Shown piece by piece: positions 51,801 to 64,000 of a stretch of 64,000 nt of DNA. The stretch is taken from the NCBI GenBank assembly GCA_000499405.2, contig HG738137.1, forward strand, positions 25,845,832 through 25,909,831, read 5' to 3'. A program made the translations under genes and the position numbers. How positions within the stretch are numbered: the stretch's first letter is position 1; each line of letters begins with the position of its first letter. The notes below the pieces were generated by a model. It saw only the letters and a list, made by a program, of their open reading frames with translations, was not told the origin of the DNA and did no database searches. The DNA is from Onchocerca volvulus (lineage: Eukaryota > Nematoda > Chromadorea > Rhabditida > Onchocercidae).

Positions 51801-54800
51801 CAATATTACTTCGCCGGCACTTTCTCGTGTGGCACTTTTTAGATTAGTTAAAATCTAGATTAGTTAAAATCAACTTTCATAATTATTACGTCTATTCATA
51901 TTTCACAGCAAGCGGATGGGAATTTTATTTTTTATTAGACAAAAGGAGGAAATGCAAGTAAGGAAAGAATTTTGAAAAACGAAGAAAGAAATGTTGAAAA
52001 ATGAAGAAAGAAATGTTGAAAAATGAAGAAAGAAATGACTACCAGCAGTATATATTCATTTCCTACAATTTATTAGATGCATCCTCTGTCAAAATTCTGA
52101 TCCTGTCATAAGGATCAATTAAAATTAAAAATGAATGACTGGAAACTTTTTCATCGGTAGAAATATTTTATTTTTTAATTTTTTTTATTATTTGCAACTT
52201 TTTTTTTTCTTTTTCATTATGATAGTCATTCTAGTTTTCTATTCAGTGATACGAAAAGGCATTAATCATTTCAGCTTGGTTTCGCGAAGTCCCATATATA
52301 TATAATTGAAGTCTGAAGAAGAGTATACAGAAATGAGTCAGGATTTATCGTTAACTGGATCATCTTTGAAGCTGTCTTTTATTTCATTAAATCACTTAGA
52401 AGAGAGGAATGAAAATGAACCATGTGACAAAATGAGACAAAAGAAAGAAAATTTTTGTTAAATCCATACTAAATCGCCTATCCAGCACATTATGTGCGCC
52501 GGATCACGATTTCAGAGTTTACTGCCACAGCCCTTATAAAAAAGAACCTAGGAGTTGTTGAAGCAATATTTTCCATCTATTCTTTTATAAATAAAGAAAT
52601 GAATCAATACCTCAGGAACTGCCATCTTCTGATCAAAGCCAAGCGGGATGTTACCCATTACTGCGAATGAGCTAGCGAGCCAGCCAGCGAACAGAAAAAT
52701 CTAAAATCAATATTAAAATGTTAGTAAAGTTGCTTTAAAATGAAAGATTTTTTACATTTTCTGTTTGTAAAAAATCTGGCCACAAATTGCGACATCTGCA
52801 GTTTGGTTGGATTGGAAACTGATTCATTCGCATCTTACATTATGTTGTATACAAATATTTTCATAGACAAATATGCGTCTTGATTTCCAACGATATTTCG
52901 CTGTGGTGACCCCTAAAACCCTAAAACATTTTAAAAAATATGACGTTTTCGGATTTTCATTTCAATTTCTCGAAAATTTCAGTATCAAATTATTCTCACC
53001 ACAATGACTCGAACGTATTTCGACAATAGAAATGGTGCATAGTAATTACTGAATAAATACAACATATAGCCATCATTGTTAAAGTTTTCTACGGTTGTTA
53101 TCCGAAGACAGCAAAACACTTCTGGCCTGCCATTCTAAATATTCATATGATTTATAACAACAGTAAGAGTGTACTAATGTCAACAAACAATTTTGGATGG
53201 CGGATATTCGAAATGAACAACAGCCATCACCAACAGAAATATTTCGATGCGCAAATTATCAAAAAAAAAGATTATTGCTGGATCTAGACAAAGACAAGCG
53301 AGACTTGGCAGCTTCGCGATGGAAGCAAGAATTTTTGTGAAATGGAACAAACTACCTCTTCGCGTCGCACATCAAGAATAAATATAGCGAGGAAACAGGT
53401 AATTTGCAGGAAAAAGTTGAAAAATATCGCTAAAGCTGCATAGAGCGAAAATACCTGAACAAAAAACATATATAGCGACAAATGAATTTCGAAATAAATT
53501 AGCGCAAATTTTGAAAATTTATCGAAAAAATTTAAGCCAAAAATAGCAGACAGTAAACTATCCGTACTACTTTCTGGGCATATTTAATAGTAAAACGGAG
53601 CATCATTATCACTTTCCTTCAACAATTACTTTTGTCTAATATATTGGCATGGACACTTTCCATGGCTTAAAAGGTAAATTTTAAAAACATATGAAAGACT
53701 GAAACTATATCTTCACTTCTGTTTAAATGAATCATTGATTTATTATCGGCATAAGAACGAAATTTCAAGGATAATAGAAGCGATCTTCAGATCCATTGAA
53801 AATTGCAAAATTCATTGAAAAGTTACCTTAACAGCAGGCATCGAGGATAGCGCTCCAACAAAAAAACACAAGCATTCGGATAGCGAAGATAGAAGCATGG
53901 ATGGTATCACTTCACCACATATATGTGAAATTCGTAGATGTAATGGCTCTGATAAAGGTTCTTCGGCTCGCTGAAAGATGCCATTTTGGCACTCTTCAGA
54001 AAAACATGGAAATTGAATTTTCACTTGATAGAATAAAAATAAAGAATGCTGAATTATAAATTTGACCAAAAAAAGATAACTGGTTCTTCCATGAAGTACC
54101 ATCAGCCATTAGAATGGCTATGATTATTAATAAAAGTCTTTATGGGTTGATATTCTTAATAAATGAAGTCATCTCTTCCCATTTTCACTCTCTTAGCTGT
54201 CTATATTTTTGTCCTCTTTTTATCAACATCAAAATATAAAAATGTTTTAATACGCATCTTTTCATCCTTCTGTGTTGAAGCATCGATAAGAGGTCCGAGA
54301 ATAGATATGTAGCGAAAGACGATGGATGCTTTTCTTTTTGGCAGTCATTAAACATGCGTTATTTATGATTTTTTGAGGAATGCTATTGCTGTTATGGATA
54401 AAATTTTGCAAAATGCAATAAACGAAAGAAAGAGAATGATTCCATTCTAGTAAATGATTCAAAAGTTTAATTTAAAATGTTACGTTGAACGTAAATAAAA
54501 TGCTTCATGAGTAGTGACAGAGAGGAATAATCCAGGAATACCTTCATAGTTCCAGTTTATTAGAAATCGTGTGAGAACCATTATAAGAAACGACACGAAG
54601 AAATTCTTGAAGGAGTTGAAAAAGCTGGCAAAGATTTACATTCTTTGATTAGTAATTACGACAGCATCATGTTGAAAGGAAACAAAACGGAGTTGGAAAA
54701 TATTATATTCGTTAGTGATTTATAAACGAAATAGATACCTGATAAGCGTGTACAAAAATGAATATGTTGTCGACGCCCACAGCGAGTACTAGAAATGGTT

Positions 54801-57800
54801 GCACTTCCAGGACAATTGTTGTTGCGGGAATGCCATAGAATGCATAAAGGCCGATGGATGATGTAACTGATAAGGCAACAATCAGAACGCCTACGACACC
54901 GAGCATTATCTTCGAATGGACAAGCAACGTGGCCAAATTGTTTCCAGTTACCTGTTGGAAATTTTTAGCCTTATCTCAGACAACAGAAATTAAGGAGGCG
55001 GATTTGAACATAACATCGTTTGTCACTCAAAAAAAGAGAAAATATCTGTTCCTACTGTTCAAGAGTAGCACAAATGGTGCAAGCACTATTAGTAACAACT
55101 AGGTGTTAACTAATTGAACACCAAATCATGTCTTAATTGGCATGAGACGAATAGTTCTTCAATATGTGGTAAGGAATTGACGGAATCATGCACTAACCTG
55201 ATATTGTCCAAGCGCAAATGTAACATAGGCGAACATGAAGATGTAGCTGATAAGTATGGTGAAGACATCCGACTGACTCTCTCGATCTATTTCATCCTGC
55301 AAAACACGATTTTATTTTCACTCTTTACAATTCCTGCATTAATTTCATGAAAGAACAATTCAGAGAGGTGAGAATAGATAAATGAAATTCGTGTCGTTTT
55401 ATTAGCAGAGAAAGCAGTAATAGAGCAAACCTGAATGGAACGTTCGGCCGTGAATGATATCGCGTAATTATAATGCGAAATATTCCGAAGATATAGAGCA
55501 AATCTTAAAAAGATGGCAATAATATAATTTCGATTTGAATCGCTTCTTATAAATTTAAATGAGATTTGAAAAAACTGAATTGTAAATTCTATTTTATTAT
55601 ATTTTAGAAATAGGATAAAGAAACAGTACTAACACTTTTTCCCAAGCAGCTGCGTATTTATTTTCCACAGCGGTGACATGATTGTTGAGTAGAATAGTGA
55701 TAACAACACCTCTTGCACTGTCCCATTGATTACTACTGTTGAAGTCACCTAATATTACGTACGGCTGGATAGGTACACCAAATGCGGATAAGCAAGGGAT
55801 GCCAAGCCGAGTGACTATTTGATATGGATTCCTAAATTAATACTTTTCCTTGTAATTTGAACCAGCTTCAAAATTACGCTATGTTTGAAATTGTAAAATG
55901 ATGAATTTCAATAGAGAAGATATTAAGTAATCACTTACTGGGTGCAAGTCATGATATGATCAAGATAGTCGAATTGCGAGCCACTCCAGTCATCTATGTT
56001 TGTTTGATTCAGAAGCGTCATATTGTTCTAGAAATGGTGCTAATCGTTAACTCCAGCACAATGACTGATGCACTATCTCGAAATATTGAATTTTATATAC
56101 ATTCGATGCAGAATATTTCTCTACAACTTTTCATTTATATTGTTGCTCAAGAAATAATACTGAAGTTCCATTTAGTTTCATTTGCATGTAAACAATTTTA
56201 ACCAAATTTCTCTGCTCCTATTATATTTTCAAAATTTCATTAAATTCTCAAAAATTAAGTTTCTTCCATATTTATTTGGTATAAATTTTCAGTTTTAAAT
56301 TTTTACTTGGCCTATAAAAGTTTTAATAAAGAAAATTTCGACAATTCCTATGTAAGCGACAAATAAATGTTTTACAATGGCCAAGAACAATATCCAGCGA
56401 ATAGAGATTGAATAAATAGTTTTGGCATCTCAATTTATATAATTTTTCGTGATAATGCTCAAACTTGTTTAAGGAGAAATTAAAATAAATTTTGATTGAA
56501 GAACTTTGGATCAAATACTTTACAAATTGCTATCAGCGAAACAATCAGTTAATAGCACCATTAAAATTTAGCTTAATTACCAAAGTATTGAATCATAAGA
56601 CTATATACTCAGGCAGAGAGATTGATTTTTCAATACAAAGGACAATATGTAAGAATAAGCAACGAAATTGTGAGAAAAAAATTACAGTAAATTTCATAAA
56701 ATTTTGAAAAAATTTCATTTTTTTTTTTTTTGATTCATTAAATGAATGGAAAAGTTAGCCTATCGGAAGGAAAACAATTGAAAGCAACCTGAAAATAATT
56801 CAGTACAGTCATGATCGCACAATTCTGATTATCAGGTGTCATCGGTTTGTAACACACATCTGTGAGTGCCACCCGAGTACCATCGTCTGCCACTGCTACC
56901 AAGTTTGTCACTGCTTCTTGAAGCTCTGCTACCTATAATCCCCAGCAAAACATCAATTGATCATATCTAAGCTACTCATTTCCAATATTTAATTGAATTT
57001 ATAATAATGTTTTAAATGCGAAATTTACAACTCAATGCTGGAAATGTTGTAAAAAAAGAAAGAATAAGAAAGAACTTCTTGAAGGAATGCTTTTCGTAAT
57101 GCTGGACCATAAAAGCCAAGTTCGAATAAGCTCGATTGATTTTCATGTGGCCAAAATGACTGATCTCGCGGATATATGATTAACTGTTCCGTGCGATAAA
57201 ATGGTCTATAATCTTTTTCTTTTTCTTTAAACAGTAACCAATTTTCTTGAAAGCCAACTTTTGGAATTTCATGCGAGGAAAAAGGAATTCCTTATCAAAA
57301 AATAAATGATTTTCAAAGTAATTATATGAGAATGAAAATATGGAAACAGCTGAAAGAAATGATTTGCTTCGTGTGCAAATCTTTTTGGGAAAATTAAAAC
57401 ACGATAAACTAACCCGAATTCATTATCGAAAAAGTGCTTCTCGCCACGTGCTCTACTAGTGGAGGAGGACCAAAGTTCTACCGGATCAGTGGTAAAACGA
57501 ACAAAAAGCATACCGCTTGAGCAAAGTATTGCAATAAGAATGCCAAATGAAAAAACAGCTAACGGGTATTTAACACATAACTGAAAAAAGCGAAAAGAAT
57601 AATTTAAGATTAATGTTTAAATCAGTTTCATTAACATAATAATATCTCCCACAGGTCCATTGTGAACATGAAAATTACCAGTAATAAAAAAGAGCAGGAA
57701 GGTGAAACATTTCCCGACAGACAATTTTGTAATATGACATCTACAACTGTGTTACTTTTTCAAAGATGATGCGGATGGACTTTGTCATCAATACCTGTCC

Positions 57801-60800
57801 ATAATGAGCGCAAATCAATTCAAGCTGTGATTCGATCCACGATCCTAACGTATCAATTGTACCTAAGTCATTATCATCTAAAGTTGCACTTGTTGATTTA
57901 AAATCACTCAAGTCGCCATCCTGACTTCTTTTCAAATTGTAATGCATTATCGCGAAAAAGAGCACCGTAAAAAATAATCCACCAAATCCAAAAAGTGATA
58001 AAATTAGCATACAATCAAAGTTTGCAATTTTACATTCTTCCTGAAATCAAACAATAATGCAAATTCAAGATAACCCAATTACTAATTAGTTTTCGCTTTA
58101 ACCCCGAAGTTCCCATAAATGCAACTTTTTAAAATGTTTTCTACATTCTCACCAGATTCAGACTTTTACAGAAATTGCGAATGAAAAAAATGGAGCGAAA
58201 ATAATGCCGTAGAGAAATTTTATAAGCGAAAAATTAATAACTGTAGCTAAATATTGCATTAGTTGCAAGAAATCATTCAGAGCTTTCTTGACAATTTTCA
58301 TATTTCTTGCTGTGTTTCGTAGCAGTGATTGTATCTATATGAATTGAAAAATGAGAATACAATGAGGTCAATTACTGTCTTTGGTCTGTTAAAGTATTCA
58401 GGATTAGAAATTGTTCATGTCAGCTAAAAAGTTCTAATAGATAATTGCATTTGGATATCGATAGCAAAAAACTGATCATAATTTCATAAATTTCGAAATT
58501 CGCATTCATATTTCCGCAATTTTAAGATGTTGAAAACTAGAATCATTTTATTCTGTAAAGAAGAAGTCAGCATCTCATACTTTTTGTTTCATATCTCTAA
58601 GGCATCAAAATCAGTAAGCAATTTTGACGTGAATTGCTACAATCTTCCATAAAAAGCAGAAGCATACAAAAAAGAGATTTTCTTGCATATTTGCGTATTC
58701 TTCGAGAGTTCAAGTATCACGATGAATACATACAGAAAATGCTCACCTGTACGATAAATGGAAAGGGTGATTCGGCAACGCAAGATTTAGGACAATCTTG
58801 ACAAGAACATGGAGAACCACTAGGATGAGCTGCTTCCGAACAAAGAAACACTCGTGTGGCAGGTGGGTTAATCTCAAGGATTGTGGCATTTGAAACGTTT
58901 AGTTGCTTTTGTTGAATGGATTCTGATAAGGGAGGAGTGGGGATGAAAGTAATATGGAAAGGTACGCCAATGTCTTCGTTGTAGGTACCCATGAACGTGA
59001 ACCATTGAGACAGGCTACACTCAGTGATGCTCACACCGCACATGAAACTAAGTGCATAGTCCGTTCCAATTGCTCGAACCTATAAAGACGAGCATTGAAA
59101 AGTAACGAAATTCGAAAAATGAAAATGATGTTTAGACAAGTAAACTCGATCCTTTACATAACACTTCACCTCATTACAATTTACTTTTATGCATTCCAAT
59201 AAACTTCAATTCATCACAATATACGAAACGGCTATGCAATGGCACTTTTCTTTTTCTCCTTTTAGTTACTGAGAAAATAATAATCTCATCGATATTCACT
59301 ATTATTTTCCAATCTTCAAAAAAATTTCCATTTCAAATCAGTGGCGAGAATGAGATAATCACAGTTTAATAATTGGTTGAATAATGAATTGAAGCGTGGT
59401 CTCATTGCTTCAATTCGCAATCTCATCCATGACAGCTTACTTATGTTTTCTTGGGAAGTCAAATAAACTGATTTCTTTTAAATTAGACTCATAAAAATTA
59501 ACTAACATCTTTGCATGATTCAAATAATCCATCTGCATAACTGTCTCGTACATAGTACGCAACTTCTGTGACATACTGTGTTTTGTTTTCCCTGTAAACC
59601 AAAAAAAGCGACATCCAACTAGTTCTATTACAGTATCGACAACAACTGATGCCAAAAAATTAAGACAGGGAAAATGCTTGTAAGATGTAGTGGAAAAAAA
59701 AAAACGAAACCGATTCCAAGAGAGTTCAACCTCCTCGAAATCTACTTTTGGTAGAGAATTCCTTCCGCAAGCCACAAAACATTACCTTGGAAAAGAGCAA
59801 CTTTAAATGTTGATATTATCCAACCAATATTAGAGAAGTTGACTTTTAAGTCAAATTTACGGACGTACGAATTCTATCACAAATGGAGTTTAAAATACTT
59901 CTAGACAGATTACACGATTAAATAGACGGCTTGGGATGGTTATTTTGGTTGATTAATAACTTTTCCATTGGTAATTTTACGCTTATTCATTTACTGTGAA
60001 AACAATGAAGAACTTGAGACATGCTTACACGAGATATAAATCATCGGTAGATGTAATGATCCGTACAAAATCCGCCTGGTTTGGTGAACACGTGAAGTCA
60101 CACCATAGCTGTACAAAATTCGTCAAACAACTTGGACATCGCGACAGGAACTGTCGAGGCAGTGTCATTTGCGCATCCAACAATTCCACTTGCTTTTCAT
60201 CACAGCAAAATTCTTCATTGCCTCCTGAAAATAAGTAACCTGCTTGCTTTATAAACATTTTTACTGGCTTGGTTATTGAAATGTATATCACTGAACTCTT
60301 ATTACTTTCATCATCAACATCCCACCATGAATAAATCAAAAATATAGTTTGAGGCTCATCTTTCCGGATAGTGATGTTGAAAGTCCTTAGACTCATTTGC
60401 AGATAACTGGCATAACCATAAACAAAGTGCTCTTTTTCGCAATTTTCCATAATTTCAATTTACCACCAAGCCCAACGGAATTGCATTTGCGATGTTGTTT
60501 GCATTTATATGTGATTCATTTTCATTTCCCTCTCTCTCTTAGCATATTAATCTGTACATGGCAAATAATTGCTTACCTAGTTGGCCTAAATAAATCTATA
60601 ACAGTTTCTAATGCTTAATTTACCTAGTTAAGTTAGGAAAGACAAATATCCCAAAACATTTTATAATTGACCTATTTCCATTGCTGTTTGATTCGAATTG
60701 TACACCATGAAGATTTCACCTGTCTATATTGGGGATCAGTGCTATGCAATATAGCCAAGCTGATACCTGAACATGTTCAATATATTCTAATATTTCCCGA

Positions 60801-63554
60801 GAAATTTAGAAATTTTTTAACTGATCAGATTTTAAGTGAAAATCAAACAAATCCGCATCTCCGTTCTTGAGTCTTCATTGGAAACAAAAGTTGGAGATTC
60901 GAGGGTCGGAGGACAATCAGACGGATGAATAGATGGGTGCAAAAGATAAATACGTAACTTTCCTCCATCCATCTAGTCATCCTTTATTCCGAAAATTACG
61001 ACAGGACTGATAGTATTTGTGGCTAAGTAATTTAGCCACTAATTTGTTTGTTGCTAGTTTGAGACAATATTCGAGGAATTAGAACTATCACAAATAACTG
61101 ACCTTGTAGTCAAATCTTCCCCCAAAGCATTCAAATCGATTATAGAAGATTATCCAAAAGTTATCCTATAAATATGTGAATCCATGCATTGCTATTAACT
61201 TTGAGGAAATTTTGGAGTTCAATAGGCTTGAACTTTCTTTATCTTCTTTACTTTTCTCTGCCAATGATTTGCAGATCCCGAGAGAGAAGGAAGGGAAGAA
61301 AAAGGAAAATAGAAGAAAAAAGATACTGGCAAGAAATTATGCTGGAAAAAGTTATTCCTCCCATCTAATCTTGTTTTTCCATCATCGAAATGTTCTGGAA
61401 AGATTCATGAGGTATTGCTTGCTTTAACATTTGCAATAAATTTGGAATAGATTAAAATAAGTTTGATCTACACCCCCGAATCTCATCTCACGATGTCGAA
61501 CTTTGATCTATTCTATTAAAGTTCACCCTTCATCACCACAGTATATCACATCAATATCACAGCTGTGATTTTGATTTACTATTTCAGCGTCATGTGTTAA
61601 TTACCTCCCTGAATAGAAAAGAATTATTAATAGGAATGTACAAAAAGAAATGGAATCTAATATCAGGTTAGCATTTATCATATTATCAATTCATGAATTG
61701 ATGAATTCGGTAAATTGATCGTCAGGTATTATCAAATGGTTCCAATGATGATTGAAAATTTTTTTGTTTTTGATAAAAAAACAACTTTAGCGCACATAAA
61801 AATTTAGGAATATTTCTGTTGTAAAAGACTGTATCTTTTCTGAACAGTTATGAAATTTGTCGAAAATCTGATCATTCTCTGGTATTTAAATTTTTTGTTT
61901 TGTTTCATTTTTTCATTCTTTCATTTCTCGAATCAGATAGTGCAAAAAGTTTAAAACTTGAAATTATTGAGAATCAATAAGGGACCGGGCAGAGAGACTA
62001 TATTTTATGACTAAACAGAAGCACTCCTGGATAGAAATAAATTGCATTTAAAATCATAGTATTTTTCAAGTGTATGCCATTTGACATGATAAATGCTTTT
62101 ATAAAAAAAAAAAAAAATTTGAATAATAGAATTCAAAATTCAATTAGCAAAGACGAAAATGAAAGATGTGCTACTTTAAATCGACCGATATCATTCTAGC
62201 AAGAAATGAGTGGAAAAGAAAGATATGCTATGTTTTCCAATTCTGCTCAGTTTGACTCGAATTCCATAAAATAATGAGTGAAAACAGAAAACTTGAAAGA
62301 AATTTTTGAGGTTTTCTGCCGAATGTTCCCAATTTTACAGGAATCGTTAAGTGTTAAGTGTTGGCCGTATATCAACAAACTGAATAAAAAAATTTTGATC
62401 TACGTATTTTTAACTACCAGAAAACAATAGGAATGTGATCAATGACTATATGCGTTTTCTTTGAGTCAAGATAATTGATCTTTTTTCCCGAAATTGTGAA
62501 GATAATCAATGTGTATGCTTAGTTGCCAGAATTTCTCTTTGAATGCTACACTTAGCTTTTATCATTTCCGATTAGACTCAAACTCTTAAAAGATTATTCC
62601 TTCGTATTTGCTTATTTTGAGAGAGAAATAGCACTTTGATAATGACAAATTAGGAAAAACAAAAATCATTTTTTCTAAAAATTAGGTCAAATTGAGGCAA
62701 TGTGAATCAAATTAAAACAATGTTGAGGACAAAATATAAATAGGAGAGAATTGAATCAAAAATTTAATTAATTTGAATTTTCTACCAATATTATGAGTAA
62801 AAATTTGCTTTCTTTCTCTCTCTTGCATTTTTCATTTCGAAAAAAGAGTTTTATAATCGATGTTCAGATCATTAAAATATAAACAAAAAAGTGTATAATT
62901 CTCAACACCGAACATCATGACCCCTTACAGCATTCCGCAACATTCCGTGACCTAAAGCGTTTTCTCAAGTTTCATGTTAAAAATGAACTCTGCAACGGAG
63001 GTATAACGGAGGCATATTTTCAGCCCCTGCCTTCCCATTCTATTCTCAAATTATCAGTTTTTCATTTCATTCCCATACAATCTCCTTATTCTATTATATC
63101 TATTCTGCTTCTTCACTCAACCCTCAGATTCTTAATATCAAACTTTTCATTTCTCGCTATCGTTCGGGTAATATTGGTGACCAAATGAAGTAATTCAGCT
63201 TGCTTAATTTCATTTCTTTTGGCTCTAAATCATTCTACTAATTCACCAATCTCATAAAAAAAGAAAAGCAAAATATGGCTACAATTAATCATACAAAATC
63301 AAACCTTGAAACAGATGAGGGCATAGCGATGCTAACGTTTGCCGATGTTTTTCGACCGATATACGTAAAGGTGGTCCGTTATAGGGGCACGTTTGATGCA
63401 TAGCGCCACGATGTCCACATACACCACGCATAGAGCATTTCCTTGTCACTTTTGTGGTGGACAATAACACATCGATTCTGCCATGGCCCACGTCACCATG
63501 TAAAACTTGGAAATAAGCCGCAAAAACGAGTCCAATTGCAACCAATTGTCGCAT
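48699..63554 (-). CDS. Niemann-Pick C1-like (NCR family) sterol transporter, complete
   Basis: Twenty-five exons: 63305-63554, 60029-60224, 59507-59591, 58747-59079, 57795-58040, 57414-57580, 57076-57205, 56789-56932, 55939-56027, 55634-55831, 55431-55503, 55198-55296, 54739-54951, 53827-53970, 53356-53454, 53000-53134, 52611-52700, 51547-51737, 51036-51154, 50747-50870, 50293-50499, 49641-49872, 49396-49509, 49133-49295, 48699-48835 (TAG). Every phase agrees; 1326 codons with stop, close to human NPC1 (1278 residues). Order: signal peptide, sterol-binding N-terminal domain, first transmembrane segment, luminal loop, sterol-sensing domain, second luminal loop, C-terminal Patched-like membrane block ([25 protein letters not shown]). 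The family moves cholesterol out of late endosomes or lysosomes, and nematodes are sterol auxotrophs. C. elegans has two members, ncr-1 and ncr-2; I cannot tell which this matches, so no symbol is given. Confidence 0.95.
51972..52037 (+). repeat. Three tandem copies of a 22-bp unit
   Basis: TTGAAAAAcGAAGAAAGAAATG at 51972-51993, then two copies with T in place of c (51994-52015 and 52016-52037). It lies in an intron (51738-52610) of the NPC1-like gene. Confidence 0.9.
53356..55296 (-). other. Sterol-sensing domain
   Basis: Exons 55198-55296 ([20 protein letters not shown]), 54739-54951 ([20 protein letters not shown]), 53827-53970 ([27 protein letters not shown]) and 53356-53454 ([25 protein letters not shown]). 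The [11 protein letters not shown] core, including the Pro matching human P691, is intact, so sterol sensing or transport should be preserved. Confidence 0.95.
59507..63554 (-). other. NPC1 N-terminal sterol-binding domain
   Basis: Exons 63305-63554, 60029-60224 and 59507-59591; the domain continues into 58747-59079. Signal peptide [16 protein letters not shown], then the cysteine pattern [52 protein letters not shown] and FESCKD. By eye alignment the Gln that follows CCDxx in human NPC1 (Q79) is kept, while the Asn just before the third Cys (N41) is Thr here. The third exon is read in a different frame from the longest open frame: phase and the match [17 protein letters not shown] decide it. 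Confidence 0.9.
60225..63304. other. Long first intron of the NPC1-like gene, no nested gene supported
   Basis: 3.1 kb between the signal-peptide exon and the second exon, much longer than the gene's other introns. Open frames on the plus strand here (for example 61176-61427) lack family resemblance. First introns of this kind often carry regulatory elements, but I see no specific site. Confidence 0.5.
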
Positions 63555-64000
63555 ATGTATGTAAATTTTGGAAATTATGCAAATTTTTCTTGTCAGCTCG
63601 AATTTAGGAAGTTCTCATAAACTTGTGGCGAAACTATAGAATCAAACAGAGTAATATAATTCAACACTGCGACATATCGCACAAATCTGAATGATATTTG
63701 AAGGAAAGAATAAATGAATTTTATGAAGAGAAATCAGAAATGAATGGCTCAATCACTCCGAACTGAGAGGAGTGATTGCTTTCTTGATATTCCGAATTCG
63801 TGTAGCAAATGCGTGGAATAAAAGTAGCAGCAGTAAAATAAATAATATTCTTGACAAAACGATCGCTTAATTTTTGTCATATGCGACGACTTATTCCAGT
63901 ATGTTCGCTCCACATCACTTTTTAATATCGAATTCTATAGTACCACAAGAAAACTGCAAAAAATTCATCATATGCTTTTATCAGAGGAGAAAATGAAGAT
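63555..64000. other. Upstream flank of the NPC1-like gene
   Basis: No coding segment recognised up to the window edge. An imperfect hairpin-like stretch lies near 63751-63778 (TCAATCACTCCGAACTGAGAGGAGTGATTG). The promoter of the minus-strand gene should lie here, but no motif is convincing. Confidence 0.4.

Noticed and set aside
59437..59775. 112-codon minus-strand ORF over an NPC1-like exon
   Set aside because: It is in the wrong frame. The real exon 59507-59591 in another frame gives the NPC1 stretch [21 protein letters not shown] and keeps phase.
61176..61427. 83-codon plus-strand ORF in the first NPC1-like intron
   Set aside because: Lys/Glu run and poor codon pattern, no splice context, no recognised family.
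1..64000. tRNA genes, spliced-leader RNA, complete rRNA, CRISPR or bacterial (Wolbachia-type) insertions
   Set aside because: I looked for T-loop boxes, the SL1 22-mer, rRNA cores, regular spaced repeats and long intron-free bacterial ORFs, and saw none.

Overview
The window looks like chromosomal DNA from a nematode, most likely a filarial or other spirurid worm. It is A+T-rich, and all coding sequence is split into short exons (about 70-330 nt) with GT..AG introns whose acceptors read TTTTCAG, TTTTAG or TTATAG. The proteins resemble C. elegans families (Kunitz/lustrin proteins, ADAMTS/ADT, HUM-6, NCR). The species call is an inference. I reconstructed all gene models by eye from splice sites, reading phase and recalled family sequences, with no database search.

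Layout. (1) 102-5872 (+): 3' part of a secreted protein made of alternating Kunitz and lustrin-type cysteine-rich modules, nearly one module per exon. (2) 5873-12808: about 7 kb with no gene I can support. (3) 12809-13135 (+): two weak exon candidates behind a TATA/CRE-like stretch. (4) 13332-23859 (+): a complete 20-exon ADAMTS metalloprotease (1064 codons) with seven TSP1 repeats. (5) 23860-25480: convergent intergenic region with an 82-bp tandem duplication. (6) 25481-46423 (-): class VII unconventional myosin (hum-6/MYO7A type), 40 exons placed, first coding exon and part of the neck-tail linker unresolved. (7) 46424-48698: intergenic. (8) 48699-63554 (-): a complete 25-exon Niemann-Pick C1-like sterol transporter (1325 codons). 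(9) 63555-64000: its upstream flank.

Relations. The first two genes point right and encode secreted matrix or cuticle-type proteins. The last two point left and encode an actin motor and a sterol transporter. I see no operon: the tandem minus-strand pair is 2.3 kb apart.

Most notable observations: (a) six consecutive Kunitz modules have all lost Cys2 and Cys4, the disulfide beside the inhibitory loop, while the last keeps all six cysteines and a Lys at P1; (b) a perfect 30+30 bp inverted repeat with a 1-nt centre lies in an ADAMTS intron; (c) the exon carrying the myosin's fourth IQ motif has no AG acceptor, and the long charged helix expected in class VII myosins appears to be missing; (d) a compositionally distinct island resembling the 3' half of 5S rRNA, with a coding-looking orphan exon beside it, lies inside a myosin intron.
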